This document shows positions 40,501-52,500 of a DNA stretch of 64,000 bases, piece by piece. A program made the position numbers and the translations under genes. The stretch is from Mesaphorura yosii. Lineage: Eukaryota; Arthropoda; Collembola; Poduromorpha; Tullbergiidae. The notes under the pieces are model-generated. The model was not told the origin of the DNA, made no database searches, and was given only the letters and a program-made list of their open reading frames with translations. The stretch lies in NCBI GenBank assembly GCA_009869945.1, contig WIXG01000171.1:99683-163682 (forward strand), given 5' to 3'. Within the stretch, counting starts at the first letter, position 1, and each line of letters opens with the position of its first letter.

Positions 40501-43500
40501 GATTTTTCATTTTCTCCAATAATTCTAAGCAAAGACTAGACTCTACTAGGCGTATGGCTTACTTTTATGCAGCCATTCATTGACATTTCAATTTTCGCAA
40601 CCGCACTACCGCAGATGAGAGACTGCGTGAAACTGAAACAGTGACGTCTCACCAGGACAAAAATGCATATAATTCATACACACAGTCGAAAATGTCCATT
40701 AAGGTTAGTCAAAGTAGAGCAGAGCAGCAAGCAGCTAGTCACAGCCAAGCCAAACCAATGTTAGATTGTTCTAAATCTGTAAACTTTAACGATCTCGCGG
40801 GCAGAACGCGCGAGCATGCTTCCTAGATTTTGAAGTTCGAGTCGCCAAACTGCACATTTTTCTAGCGCTGGCTCTCAGGATGCTGTTGCCAAAAATAACT
40901 CTCAACACACCAACCAGGCAGCCAGGAAGCCAGGCCAGGTCTCTTAATGATAACGAATCACACGAGACAGGAAAGCAAATGCAGCAACTTCAGTTTTTGC
41001 TGCTGGTCCCAAATATTTTCTATGCCGAGCCGAATGAATGTCGAATCGAAGGCATGAAGAAAATGTTATTCTAAAATCTCAACTCAACTTTCAATTTTTG
41101 CGTTGGTTTCCTTTCCCTAAAACCTGATACCTCAATTTATTGCCATCCTCAAATGTTATGTGATGTACGATCATTTCCTGTTCTGTTCAACGGTGAATTT
41201 CAATTATTTTAACCCTTGACGTCCTGGCCCAAAATCTGTTGAATACCATTTAATTAGAACGTATGCTCACGGCAAAATTGAAATTCACTGGAGAATTAAT
41301 CCTTCACCTTGCCTTCACTTCTACCCAAAAATTCATGCCAAAGCCAATTTATGGGTTGCTAATCGAGATTTTATGCGTGCTATGAAATCGTAGACATATT
41401 CGGGTCTTTTCTGCGTCGCCATCAACCCGTACAAAAGGTACCCCATCTACACGAACCGTGTCGTTCAGATCTACAAGGGCAGAAGGCGTAATGAAGTGCC
41501 ACCTCATCTCTTCGCCATTTCTGATGGTGCCTATACGGACATGTTGACAAGTAAGCCAGCGTAAACGTAAATTTTGCTGCTATTCCATTGCTACTACCGA
41601 CTGGGTTCAGAAATCTAAGGAATCCTGTGCTCGTGTTCCATCGCCCGCCCGGCTTGCGGCTTCTCCCAAGCGGATAATATTTCAGAATTCAGAATCATGC
41701 ATCTTGCTAGTTATGCATTTTTCCCTGGGCGAAATGCGAACGCGAAATACCGGTTGCCTTTTGAAATCGAATAATTCATTTTCAGAGAGGTTCATGAGTC
41801 ATGGCTTTCAGACTTTCGCATATTTGCTCGCAAGTCACACGTTGAGCCGAACGAACCTGAGCCATTGCCATTTTTATCAAAAATTCGTATAGCACAGCAG
41901 AGAATGAATCATACAAATAGCCATAGCACATTCCTTAGTCTCCCAATAAATATTACCGATTCGTGTGGGAATTCTTCTACCATGCGCGTACAGTTTTTGT
42001 GTAAATCAAGATGATTGAACTTGGGAAGTGGCCCACATCGTATTTCGTATTACCCATTTGCTTATTTAGAGACCGGCTCCCACCTCGGCTTCCACTTCCC
42101 ACACTACGTCAAGCCAGTGAGCCAGCCACATCCCATCAAAAATCGCATTCAATCGCTCAGGCAAGATAAAGGCAAAGGCAGCGTAATGGTAGAGATCTCA
42201 GAGATTTTCTATCTCGCCCATGTATGATTCTTCAATGAAGTATTCAGCAGGAACACCAGAGCCCAGTAGTAAAATGGAAATAGTGCCATATGTAAAACCA
42301 GTAAAGTGGTAATGAAGATGCTACGGCAAAACTGTAGCCTGCACGTGTCCATAAATGGATCTGCTACTCGGTCTTAAAATAACCTTCCTATATTATACTC
42401 AAGCGAAGCCCTGACTTGCCATCTTTTCTTTAGCGTTTTATTTTGTTTTAGTTTTTGGCAATTTGCCGCTATTCTTGAACGTAAAAGAGAGATTCCACAA
42501 ATCTGATTCAGGAAACTTGCATGCTGGTGTGGCTCTGCTAATGCTGGGCTTTGGACTAGAAGAGGATACAAGAATATTTGAGATCTAACGAGAAAGATTG
42601 AGTTGGAAGATGATGATGACGATTAGACACAGGATCATTTCGTGTATGGTTAAACATCACTGCATGGAGCGACACAGTTCCGAAGCTAAACAAAGAATTC
42701 AAGGCTTTTCTGTTTAGAGTTCCACGACAGCAGGAGCACTAAGCACTATAATGCAGGATATCAGTTCTAAGATCTGTATTAGCATTGAGAACCATGAAAC
42801 CCTTTCATATCAGTCTCTGCTCTCTTAACCTGCCTAATATCCGACATGCAAACTAAAGGGGCCATTAGGGATATCCGGGTATTTCTGCGTTCAATCTCAA
42901 ATCTCAGCCTCAGCTCAGGTGACCGTGACGGGTCTCGTGTCATCGTGACCGTCATCACACGCACACGCGTACGAACACGAGCACATGCTGCATTAAGCCA
43001 GGATTCCATTTCCAGTTCAGCTACTTCAGGACCATGAATTCTAATGCTAACTCAATGTGTCTCATTTACAGATAATGAGAATCAATCCATGTTGATTACG
43101 TAAGTAATTCTTTCTGCTTCCTATCAATCCTAATCATTACCACTAATCAATACCCTTAATATACATGGAAAAGGCTTACCTCAAGATTTAAGCCATACAC
43201 ACACACGGATGATAACAATTATGAGATTATTACGAGTCTTGCTGATAGATGAACTCGAAACCGCAATCAAAGATTCTAGTTTCAAAGATTAACGATAGCA
43301 TTAACTAATTCCCGGTTCTTCGAGGAAATGAAATCTTAAATTAATTCCAGAAATGACTTATCTCAAACAAAATGTGAGCGAAACAGGCTTGTCAGATAAC
43401 AGTCTGGTATAAAGCCTGTACCGATTCAGATGTCTAATGAATTAAGTTATCAGCTGATAAATTAATAATACAGGTCAAGAAAAATTACTTGATCAGCTTG

Positions 43501-46500
43501 AATAAAAGATAGCAAGATTACGCAGAAGTGGAAAGTGGAAGTCAGGTTCTTGCCTGAGAGAACGTCATATAAAGTAATTTTTATTTAGCCACAATAAAAG
43601 TCTCAAGTACAGGTCACAGGCTGCAAGTTAGCAAAGAAAGGTTTCAGTTAATCAGTTAATCGCATCATATTCTTATCAGTTACACTAACTTAAACGTGAT
43701 TACTAATTCCTCATGATGTCCACAGCGGAGAGTCTGGTGCCGGAAAAACTGAGAACACGAAGAAAGTCATTGCGTACTTTGCCAACGTCGGCGCCAGTGG
43801 AAAGAAGGATGATAGCAAAAAGGTGGGGCATTTTTTCAGCAGCTAATTTATCCTGGCTATCCATAATTAATGTATGTTTCGACCTGTCCATGTCCAGGGA
43901 TCCCTTGAAGATCAAGTCGTGCAGACTAACCCTGTACTGGAAGCGTTCGGTAACGCCAAAACAACGCGTAATGATAACTCTTCACGTTTCGTAAGGCTAC
44001 GTCTTGAATCTTTAGTTTTCAGTAAGAATTCCGTGCAGTATTAAGAATCCTATCACTTGCAGGGTAAATTCATCCGTATTCACTTCGGGCCAACTGGTAA
44101 ACTGGCTGGTGCTGACATCGAGTCATGTAAGTCACAATTCACAAGATGGCAATCCAGATTCAAGCACGAGCTACTTACAAATGCGCTTACGCGTATGCGC
44201 TTTCTGAACAGATCTTCTGGAGAAGGCTCGTGTCATTTCGCAACAGCCCCTGGAGCGTTCTTACCACATTTTCTACCAAATGATGTCCAACGCCATCCCC
44301 ACGTTGAAGGGCATGTGCTGCCTCAGCAATGATATCTATGAGTACCATTACGTGTCCCAGGGTAAAACCACCATCCCGAACGTCGATGATGGCGAGGAAA
44401 TGTTGGCCACCGATGTAAGAGCAAGCCAAGTGTCTTTCACCCAACAAAACAGCAAGATCCATCCTCGACTGCGTCGCCTTTAATGTCTAATGCGTGCCCG
44501 TGCCCTCATTTCAGGATGCCTTCAACATCTTGGGTTTCTCGCAAACGGAGAAGGATGAAATCTACAAAGTCACCGCCGCCGTCATGCACATGGGTGAAAT
44601 GAAGTTCAAGCAGAGAGGTCGTGAAGAACAGGCCGAAGCTGATGGCACCGCTGTACGTAACACGCAAGAAACTGCAACTGCCAAACTAATCTAATTGCTC
44701 ATTGCCTTGCTTTTACAGGAGGGCGAGCGTGTCGGCAAGCTGTTGGGTGTTGATGGCCAAGAACTGTACAAGAATTTCTTGAAGCCCAGGATCAAGGTCG
44801 GTAACGAGTTTGTCACCCAAGGTCGTAACAAGGACCAGGTAATTGAATACCACTTGAATACTGGGTCGGGCCATTGTTGATGGATGAATTAAATTGCTGA
44901 CTTGCTGACATGAGATTTGCTCGATTTCAGTGCTACTACTCTGTCGGCGCTATGGGCAAAGCCATGTTTGACAGGCTGTTCAAGTTCCTGGTCAAGGTCT
45001 GTAACAGAACCCTGGACACAAAGCAGAAGCGGTCCCATTTCATTGGTGTGCTGGATATCGCCGGCTTTGAGATCTTCGACGTAATTCTCAGGCTACAGAC
45101 TTATGACATGAATCGTCGTGACAATTTTTAACGAGAGATTTTGGTTTTGTTACGCAGTTCAACGGATTCGAACAGCTTTGCATCAACTTCACCAACGAGA
45201 AGCTGCAGCAATTTTTCAACCATCACATGTTCGTACTCGAACAAGAAGAGTACAAACGTGAAGGAATTGACTGGGTCTTCATGGTACGAGATAAATGTAG
45301 AGAATTACGGTTATAATATGTTTACACGTGATTTGCTTTCTCTTTCAGGATTTCGGTATGGACTTGCAAGCTTGCATTGAGCTGATGGAGAAAGTAAGCT
45401 GATTTTTGATTGGCGAGTCAGTGTCCAGACGCAGTTAAAGTTAATGCTCGCCATTGTTATTGTAGCCTCTGGGCGTCTTCTCCATTCTTGAGGAAGAGTC
45501 TATGTTTCCGAAAGCCACTGACAACACTTTCAACGAGAAGCTGAAGAACAACCACTTGGGCAAGTCACCAAACTTCATCAAGCCCAAGCCAGCCAAGCCT
45601 GGCCAGCAAGAAGCCCACTTTGCCATTGTGCACTACGCCGGCACTGTAAGTGAATCCGTCGATGTCAATTTTGAAGCACACGCACATGACCACGAGTTGG
45701 CCAACACAGCCAGCCAGCCATGGATTCGTATAATTGACTTGTCTCTCAGGTACCATACAATCTGACTGGATGGCTCGAGAAGAACAAGGACCCGCTTAAC
45801 GACACAGTCGTCGATCAGTTCAAGAAGGGTACCAACAGTGTCGTGCTCGAGATTTTCGCTGACCATCCTGGACAGTCTGGCGGTGCTGATGCTGGTGGCA
45901 AGGGTAAGTTTTCCCACTCGCCAGAAACAGGGAAACGCCATCATATGATTAAGAAACAGTTTCAGCAATTAGCAGCATATAAAAGATTTATTCATAGCAG
46001 CCTTTGATTCGATGACAGGACCGTCCTTCCATGTTTACGTTAAATATTAAATAAACTATTATTAAATACAACTGTATGATGCAGGTGCTAAACGTGGGAA
46101 GGGCTCGGCCTTTCAAACAGTGTCAGCCCTCTACAGGGTAATTACATGGATTCTGTCCACCTTTCTCTTCCCAGTAAAAGCTTATCTAATTGTGAATGCG
46201 CAATGGCTGACTGAATCGCTTTGCATTTAGAATCTCTTCTATTCTCTTCTTCTTTGACCTTTAACATTGCAATTGCACAAGGAAATCGTAAGGCGAGTAA
46301 CGAATCGAAGTTACATTTACACATCTCCGAAAATCCGACGTCAGAGACCCGATCCCGAAATCTATTTTAATAATTAAATGAATTATTCATTTACAAACAG
46401 GTGGTAAGAAGAAGGGTTCAGGTTTCGCAACTGTATCATCATCCTACCGGGTTCGTTTAATTTACTTCAGTTTTAAGTCGTGGCCCCCGTTCGTTCTAGT

Positions 46501-49500
46501 TTGACAATCTTACACGGGTGCTACGTACTCGTCCCGACTCAAGCAACTCCTTAAAGAAAGGAACTTGCCACCACCCTCCTACCTTTTGATTATTATATTA
46601 GAAATTAGAACAACTAGAGTTATAGTTCGTAAATTTTTATTCCCGCGTTCAAAATATCGTTCAGTGAACTGAGCTGATCTGTTTTGTTCCCCATTCTCAG
46701 TCCTATCAATCAATTGCAGTAAAACAAGATATTTTAATCACTTACTGCCACGAATATTTCATTAATTACTTGAAACTTAATTTGGCTTTGCTTAGATTTC
46801 GGAGTTGTTTTTGTGCTGTGTGACAAAATAATTAAGAATTAATGAGAATTGTGAATGTTGATTTTAACCAATGACGAATGCAGCATTTCATCGTGTACGT
46901 CGTAATGTCATTCGAATGTTAAGATTTTCTGTAAAATACGCTTTTTGGAATACAGTTTAATTGATCTGTTCCTTCTGTGGTTTGAATGGAGAGTTGTGCT
47001 AATATGCAATCGTACTCATAAACTTCACCTTCACAGGAGCAACTGAACAATCTGATGACCACACTTCAAGCTACATCTCCGCATTTCATCCGTTGCATTA
47101 TCCCCAATGAAGTTAAGACACCCGGTAAGAGCCTGAAACTCGGCTTTCGGTTTCGGTGCAGCATAATCAATAACTTTAATATGCTATTGTGGCTTTTCTT
47201 CGTGACAGGTTTGATTGACTCGCATTTGGTGATGCACCAGCTGACTTGTAACGGTGTGCTTGAGGGTATCCGTATTTGCCGAAAGGGATTTCCCAATAGA
47301 ATGGTCTACCCCGACTTCAGACACAGGTAATTAATCGCAGGCGGAGACTTGAGCCGTGCCGAGCTGGCGCGGCGGTTTCTTCGCAATACTGCAAAAATGA
47401 AGACATCATTTCTCCCAAGACACTGTAACTGTAATTAAGGCAATATCATGGCGAATATTTAGATACAAAATCTTAGCACCCGCCGCCATGGACGCTGAGA
47501 AAGACGAGAAGAAGTGCGCTCAGATCTGTCTCGACTCGATTCAACTGGACGCTGACAAGTACCGATTGGGTCACACAAAGGCAGGTTTAACTTTTAAAGT
47601 GGCATCGTCCCGAGTCTCCCGAGTTCTAATTCTTCGGGTTTCATGGTGGATTAGCACACAGGACATGATCCACGAATACGAACAAACCCATGAAACCCGC
47701 GTTGTAGCGTTTCCCCTTTTTTCGCCGTGCCGTTCCATCCGTTTAATTACTGATTTTAAGGATGCGAGTCACATACAAGTGAACATGAAGAAAATCTTCA
47801 CCCTGTACGGCTCTGCCCTGTGCAAAGTGTAATCAATCAATCAGCAGCGAGTTGATTTGATCTTTTCCGGTGTGTTTCCTTTTGTGTGCCCGACCACTAC
47901 GTACAATAACCATATAAGAATATGGTACTGCCATTGCCACTACTTCTTCTCTGTTCTGGTGTTGATTCGTTGATTGTGATTGATTTGGTAATCCATATCT
48001 GTTGCTCTACGCTGCGCTGCTGCAACACTTGCCAGAAGCTCGGAGATCGTTCTGATTCTGAGGAAAAGCTAAATGAAATTGACTCTCATCTCGCAGCCGT
48101 CGCAGCCGAGGCGCAATCCATGTAAAAGACTAAAGATGCATCTCTCCACGAAAGGATAAAGCAGAACTAAAGAAAGAAAACTCTGTTCTGCGTTACGATG
48201 CGTTGAAGCGTATTTAATTTGTGACGTACTTTTTTCTGTTTCTTGTACTTTCTCTGATGTGCCGCCCTCACCTGACCACCTGACCTGCCCTGGTTTTCGT
48301 TTGTACTTGTACACAAAAAGGTACAAAATCCTCGCCCCACAACAAGTGGCGAAGATCACCGACGAAAAGAAGTGTGCCGAGATTATCCTGGACGCTGTAC
48401 ATCTCGAAGCTGACCAATTTCGATTGGGGCATACAAAGGCAAATACAATTGTCTAATTTGCTGAGTTTTGAGTGGCGTGTCGTTGCTGTGTAGTGTTTCG
48501 TTTTCGTTTATTTGCTTTTACGTTACACAAAAGTAGCAATTTCTTTGCTAATAAGCGTGACACTGTAGCAAAGTTATTTGAGTCACGTCTTTGTATATTT
48601 TATGTAGTTTTGTTGCGTATGATTTTCCAAATTTTGTATCTGCTTACTTGTTTTGTAAGCTTCACCCTGATTTACGTGCTAAAATCGATGCCGATGCACC
48701 CGCAGGTCTTCTTCCGTGCCGGTGTGCTCGGTCAACTTGAAGAAATTCGTGATGACCGTCTGGCCAAGATCATCACCTGGATGCAAGCTCACATTCGCTT
48801 GTTCCTCACCAAGAAGGATTACCAGAGACTTCAAGAACAACGGTAAACACCAGAAAATAGCGCCGTGCGCCATTTTACTGCGTCAACGTCTGCGGTCTTC
48901 ATGTCATTGCGCTTTCCTTTTCAGTATCGCGTTGCAAGTCGTCCAGAGGAACTTGCGTAGATACCTGCAGCTCAGGACCTGGAAGTGGTTCACTCTGTGG
49001 CAGAAAGTCAAGCCTCTCATCCACGCTGGAAGAGCTGAAGATGAGATCAAGGTGAGTGGGTGCATATGCTTGGCCTATTTAATTGTGTACGCAGCAGCAG
49101 TGCCGGTGCCGGTAGTCGTTATTCATAATTAGAAATACCGAATGGCCACTTGCAAAATTACGGCCTATTTAATTATGATTCATTGCCCTCGGGGGACTTT
49201 CTTCTCGGTATAGTCCCAGCTGCATGGCATGGCGGGCACCGCTCTGGCTGAGTGGTCTTAAAATAAAACTTTATTATAATTGAAACTTTTGCCGCTAGTG
49301 TACAGTTGCAGGGCAAATATTTAATGCATAACTTACTTGCCCATGAAGGCCATGAAAGTAAGTTCGCAGTCACGCCATGGCCACGAGTGTGACGAGAATC
49401 CTTGAGAAGGTGTGCAACATTTCTAGCGTCACTGTTTACGAGTTTACGTTTACACTAAAGTCCCGAGCAGGAAAGTTCCGAAACGCGAAACGGTGCCCCG

Positions 49501-52500
49501 AACGAGCCGGAGCGATGTATCATATTTACCTTTGGCATTTCTCGATTTATGCTCCGCGGAAAACGTAAAGTCGTAATCCGTTCTCTTTAATAAACACTTC
49601 CTCAAGCAAGCGCCCGCAGCATCAGCTCAGGATGTCAAGCGTGAAAAAATATTTCTTTTTCCTTTTCATTTGCATTCGTCTAAAATAATCATTCCATTCC
49701 TGCTTGCTCCCGAGCTCCAAGTACAAAGTGTAGGTGGATTTTCTCTACGTGTTTGCCTTGCGAATACGACGGAAATAAAGATGTAGCCTTCTAGAAATGT
49801 TTTGAAAAAGTATACGTAAGAGTAATATTTCAGTATTTCACCTGCTCCTTCATCTTTCTTCCTTCACTTCACTGCTCACTCCATTCTCGTGGGGCACCAT
49901 CGAAGGATGGGCCCATGACGAAGACAGTCTTTTACGCATACATACGACGAATTTCAGTCCAGTTTTCGCTTTTAACGTGCCGTAATCTATTCTGCTTATG
50001 CGCTTAAAGTTAAGAATTCATACCGACTGTATTTACGAAACGAATCGAGTTACAACTAATTAATTTAATTAAAATAGCAGTTAAAGCGAAAAATGATAAG
50101 AAGTTAATACTTACTTAATAGAAAAATGCACACGTGCATGAAGTTTTGTGATTCTGCGTAATTCACGCAATTTGAGGGCAGTCTTTAATAAGCCACGCCA
50201 GAATGGTCGCTGCTGCAGACGACTTCCAGCACTCCGCTGGCCTGGCTAGCGCCGACTTCTTTACTAAAGATGACCTTCTAAAACAGAAAATGGAGGAGAA
50301 GGCCATCAAGGCCGAGGAGGCACTGGCGAAGGAGGAGCTGCGGCGCAAGGAGACCGAGGAGAAGAACGCCAAGTTGGCACAGGAGAAGCTGGAGCTTGCT
50401 GCCCAGCTCGAGAAGGAGAAGGGAAGTCTGGGTGACATCCAGGAGAAGATCTCCAAGATCTCCGCACAGAAGGCCGACCTCGAGTCACAGCTGGGCGTAA
50501 GTCACGCTAATCATTTCCAGACTGTTTTCAACAATTCAGCTGACCCACTTTGATTGACGATTGACGACTTTGAATTTGAATTCGGGAATGACGTCAGATG
50601 CAAATGCCAATAATAGCACGACACTTGCCCTACGTAACTCGCAGCTGTATCTTTTTTTCGCATTTCGCAACATTCCACTCCACTTAAAAATGGACAGAAA
50701 TAGTAATAGGCTAAATATAACGTTGAGAAGTCTGTAGTGTTTACAAATCTTCGAATGTAAGCCACTCAAATTTCCAACTTGTACGATGGCGATGGATCCT
50801 TGCGTGGGATTCGGCAGGTTTACGATTACGTTTTCGTACGAAAGAAGATGAATTACATGCTGACTGTAAGCAGTACCGAAAGAAACCCTTCCGAAATGAA
50901 GAGACCGTCTTGTCCCGTCTAAATAAGTAATCTCCTTATAAAAATATGACAGGTGTGTATGAATGCACGTCCATAAATTATATAATTCAGGCTACGCGTG
51001 CTTTTGCTGATTTTGCTAACGAATCTCAAGTCTCGATATTAAGAATGAGTTCAAATTCCTTACAAAGTTCAGTGAATGCTGTTCAATTACGAAAATGCAA
51101 AAATGCACGGGAAATGAACAAAATTCTTAAATTCCTCTTCAAAAATTTGACGAAGTGTACTTGACTTGAATTTTCTGACACAGAATTGACGTTAGCACGG
51201 ACGTGAACGTAAAGCTAAAATTATTCGAGAGATAAGTGGAAACAACAAAATTTTGACTTTACTTGACTGAAATTCAATGTCAGACTGAGCTGGCGACTTT
51301 TTGTAATGCATTTTTATGCTTTCACGTGCACAGGACACCACCGAGCGCCTGCAACAAGAGGAGGATGCCCGCAATCAGCTCTTCACCTCAAAGAAGAAGC
51401 TCGAGCAAGAGCTCCAAGGACTCAAGAAAGAAATTGAGGACATGGAACTCAACCTGCAGAAGGCTGACGGTGACAAAAACACGAAAGACCACCAGATCCG
51501 TACTTTGAACGATGAGATCGCTCACCAGGACGAACTCATCAACAAGTTGAACAAGGAAAAGAAGCACATGCAAGAGAGTAGCGCAAAGACTGCTGAAGAT
51601 TTACAGGTAAATTCGTACATTGCATTGTGCATGCACTGAAGAATTCCGGCGAATTGCATTGCTAAGCATTGCTGAATTTCTGATTTGTGCGCTGACAGGC
51701 GGCAGAAGACAAAGTCAACCATTTGAACAAAGTAAAGGCAAAACTGGAACAAACCTTAGACGAATTAGAGGACTCGCTTGAACGCGAGAAGAAGCTTCGC
51801 GGAGACATTGAGAAGGCCAAGAGGAAGGCAGAAGGTGATCTGAAGATCACCCAAGAAGCTGTGAACGATCTCGAACGAAACAAGAAGGAATTCGAACAGG
51901 CCATTCAACGAAAGGATAAGGAAATCTCTTCACTCACGGCTAAGCTTGAGGAAGAGCAGTCTCTTGTTGGAAAACTCCAGAAGCAAGTCAAGGAACTTCA
52001 GGTAAGCGAAGCTATTATGCGAGGTAGGTCGATTTTTCAAGATACAGAAGCAGAAACGTGAATTTTTACACGTCTTCAGGCACGCATTGAGGAGCTTGAG
52101 GAAGAACTTGAAGCCGAGAGACAAGCACGTGCCAAAGCAGAGAAACAGCGATCTGACCTCGCACGAGAACTCGAAGAATTGAGCGAACGCCTGGAGGAGG
52201 CCGGTGGCGCGACTGCCGCACAAAGTACACGCACGCTTTAAGCCAAATTCTTTAAGAGGCGTGGCATGTTGACATTAATGTGACAATTTGCTCAATTGCA
52301 GTCGAATTGAACAAGAAACGCGAGTCTGAATTGACGAAACTCCGTCGCGATGTCGAGGAAGCGAATATTCAGCACGAGTCGTCGATGGTCAACCTCCGCA
52401 AGAAGCACAACGATGCTGTTGCTGAAATGGCCGAACAAATTGACACCCTCAACAAACTGAAGGCCAAGGCTGAGAAGGACCGATCACAAATGGCTGGAGA

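Noticed and set aside
39311-41393. Additional exon-3-like copies in the following intron
   Set aside because: No third NPPK-type segment with suitable splice sites was found on reading the intron.
47581-47590. GT donor (GCAG|GTTTAA) for converter version a
   Set aside because: Using this GT adds four bases and puts the next exon out of frame, so the GC donor at 47581 is required.
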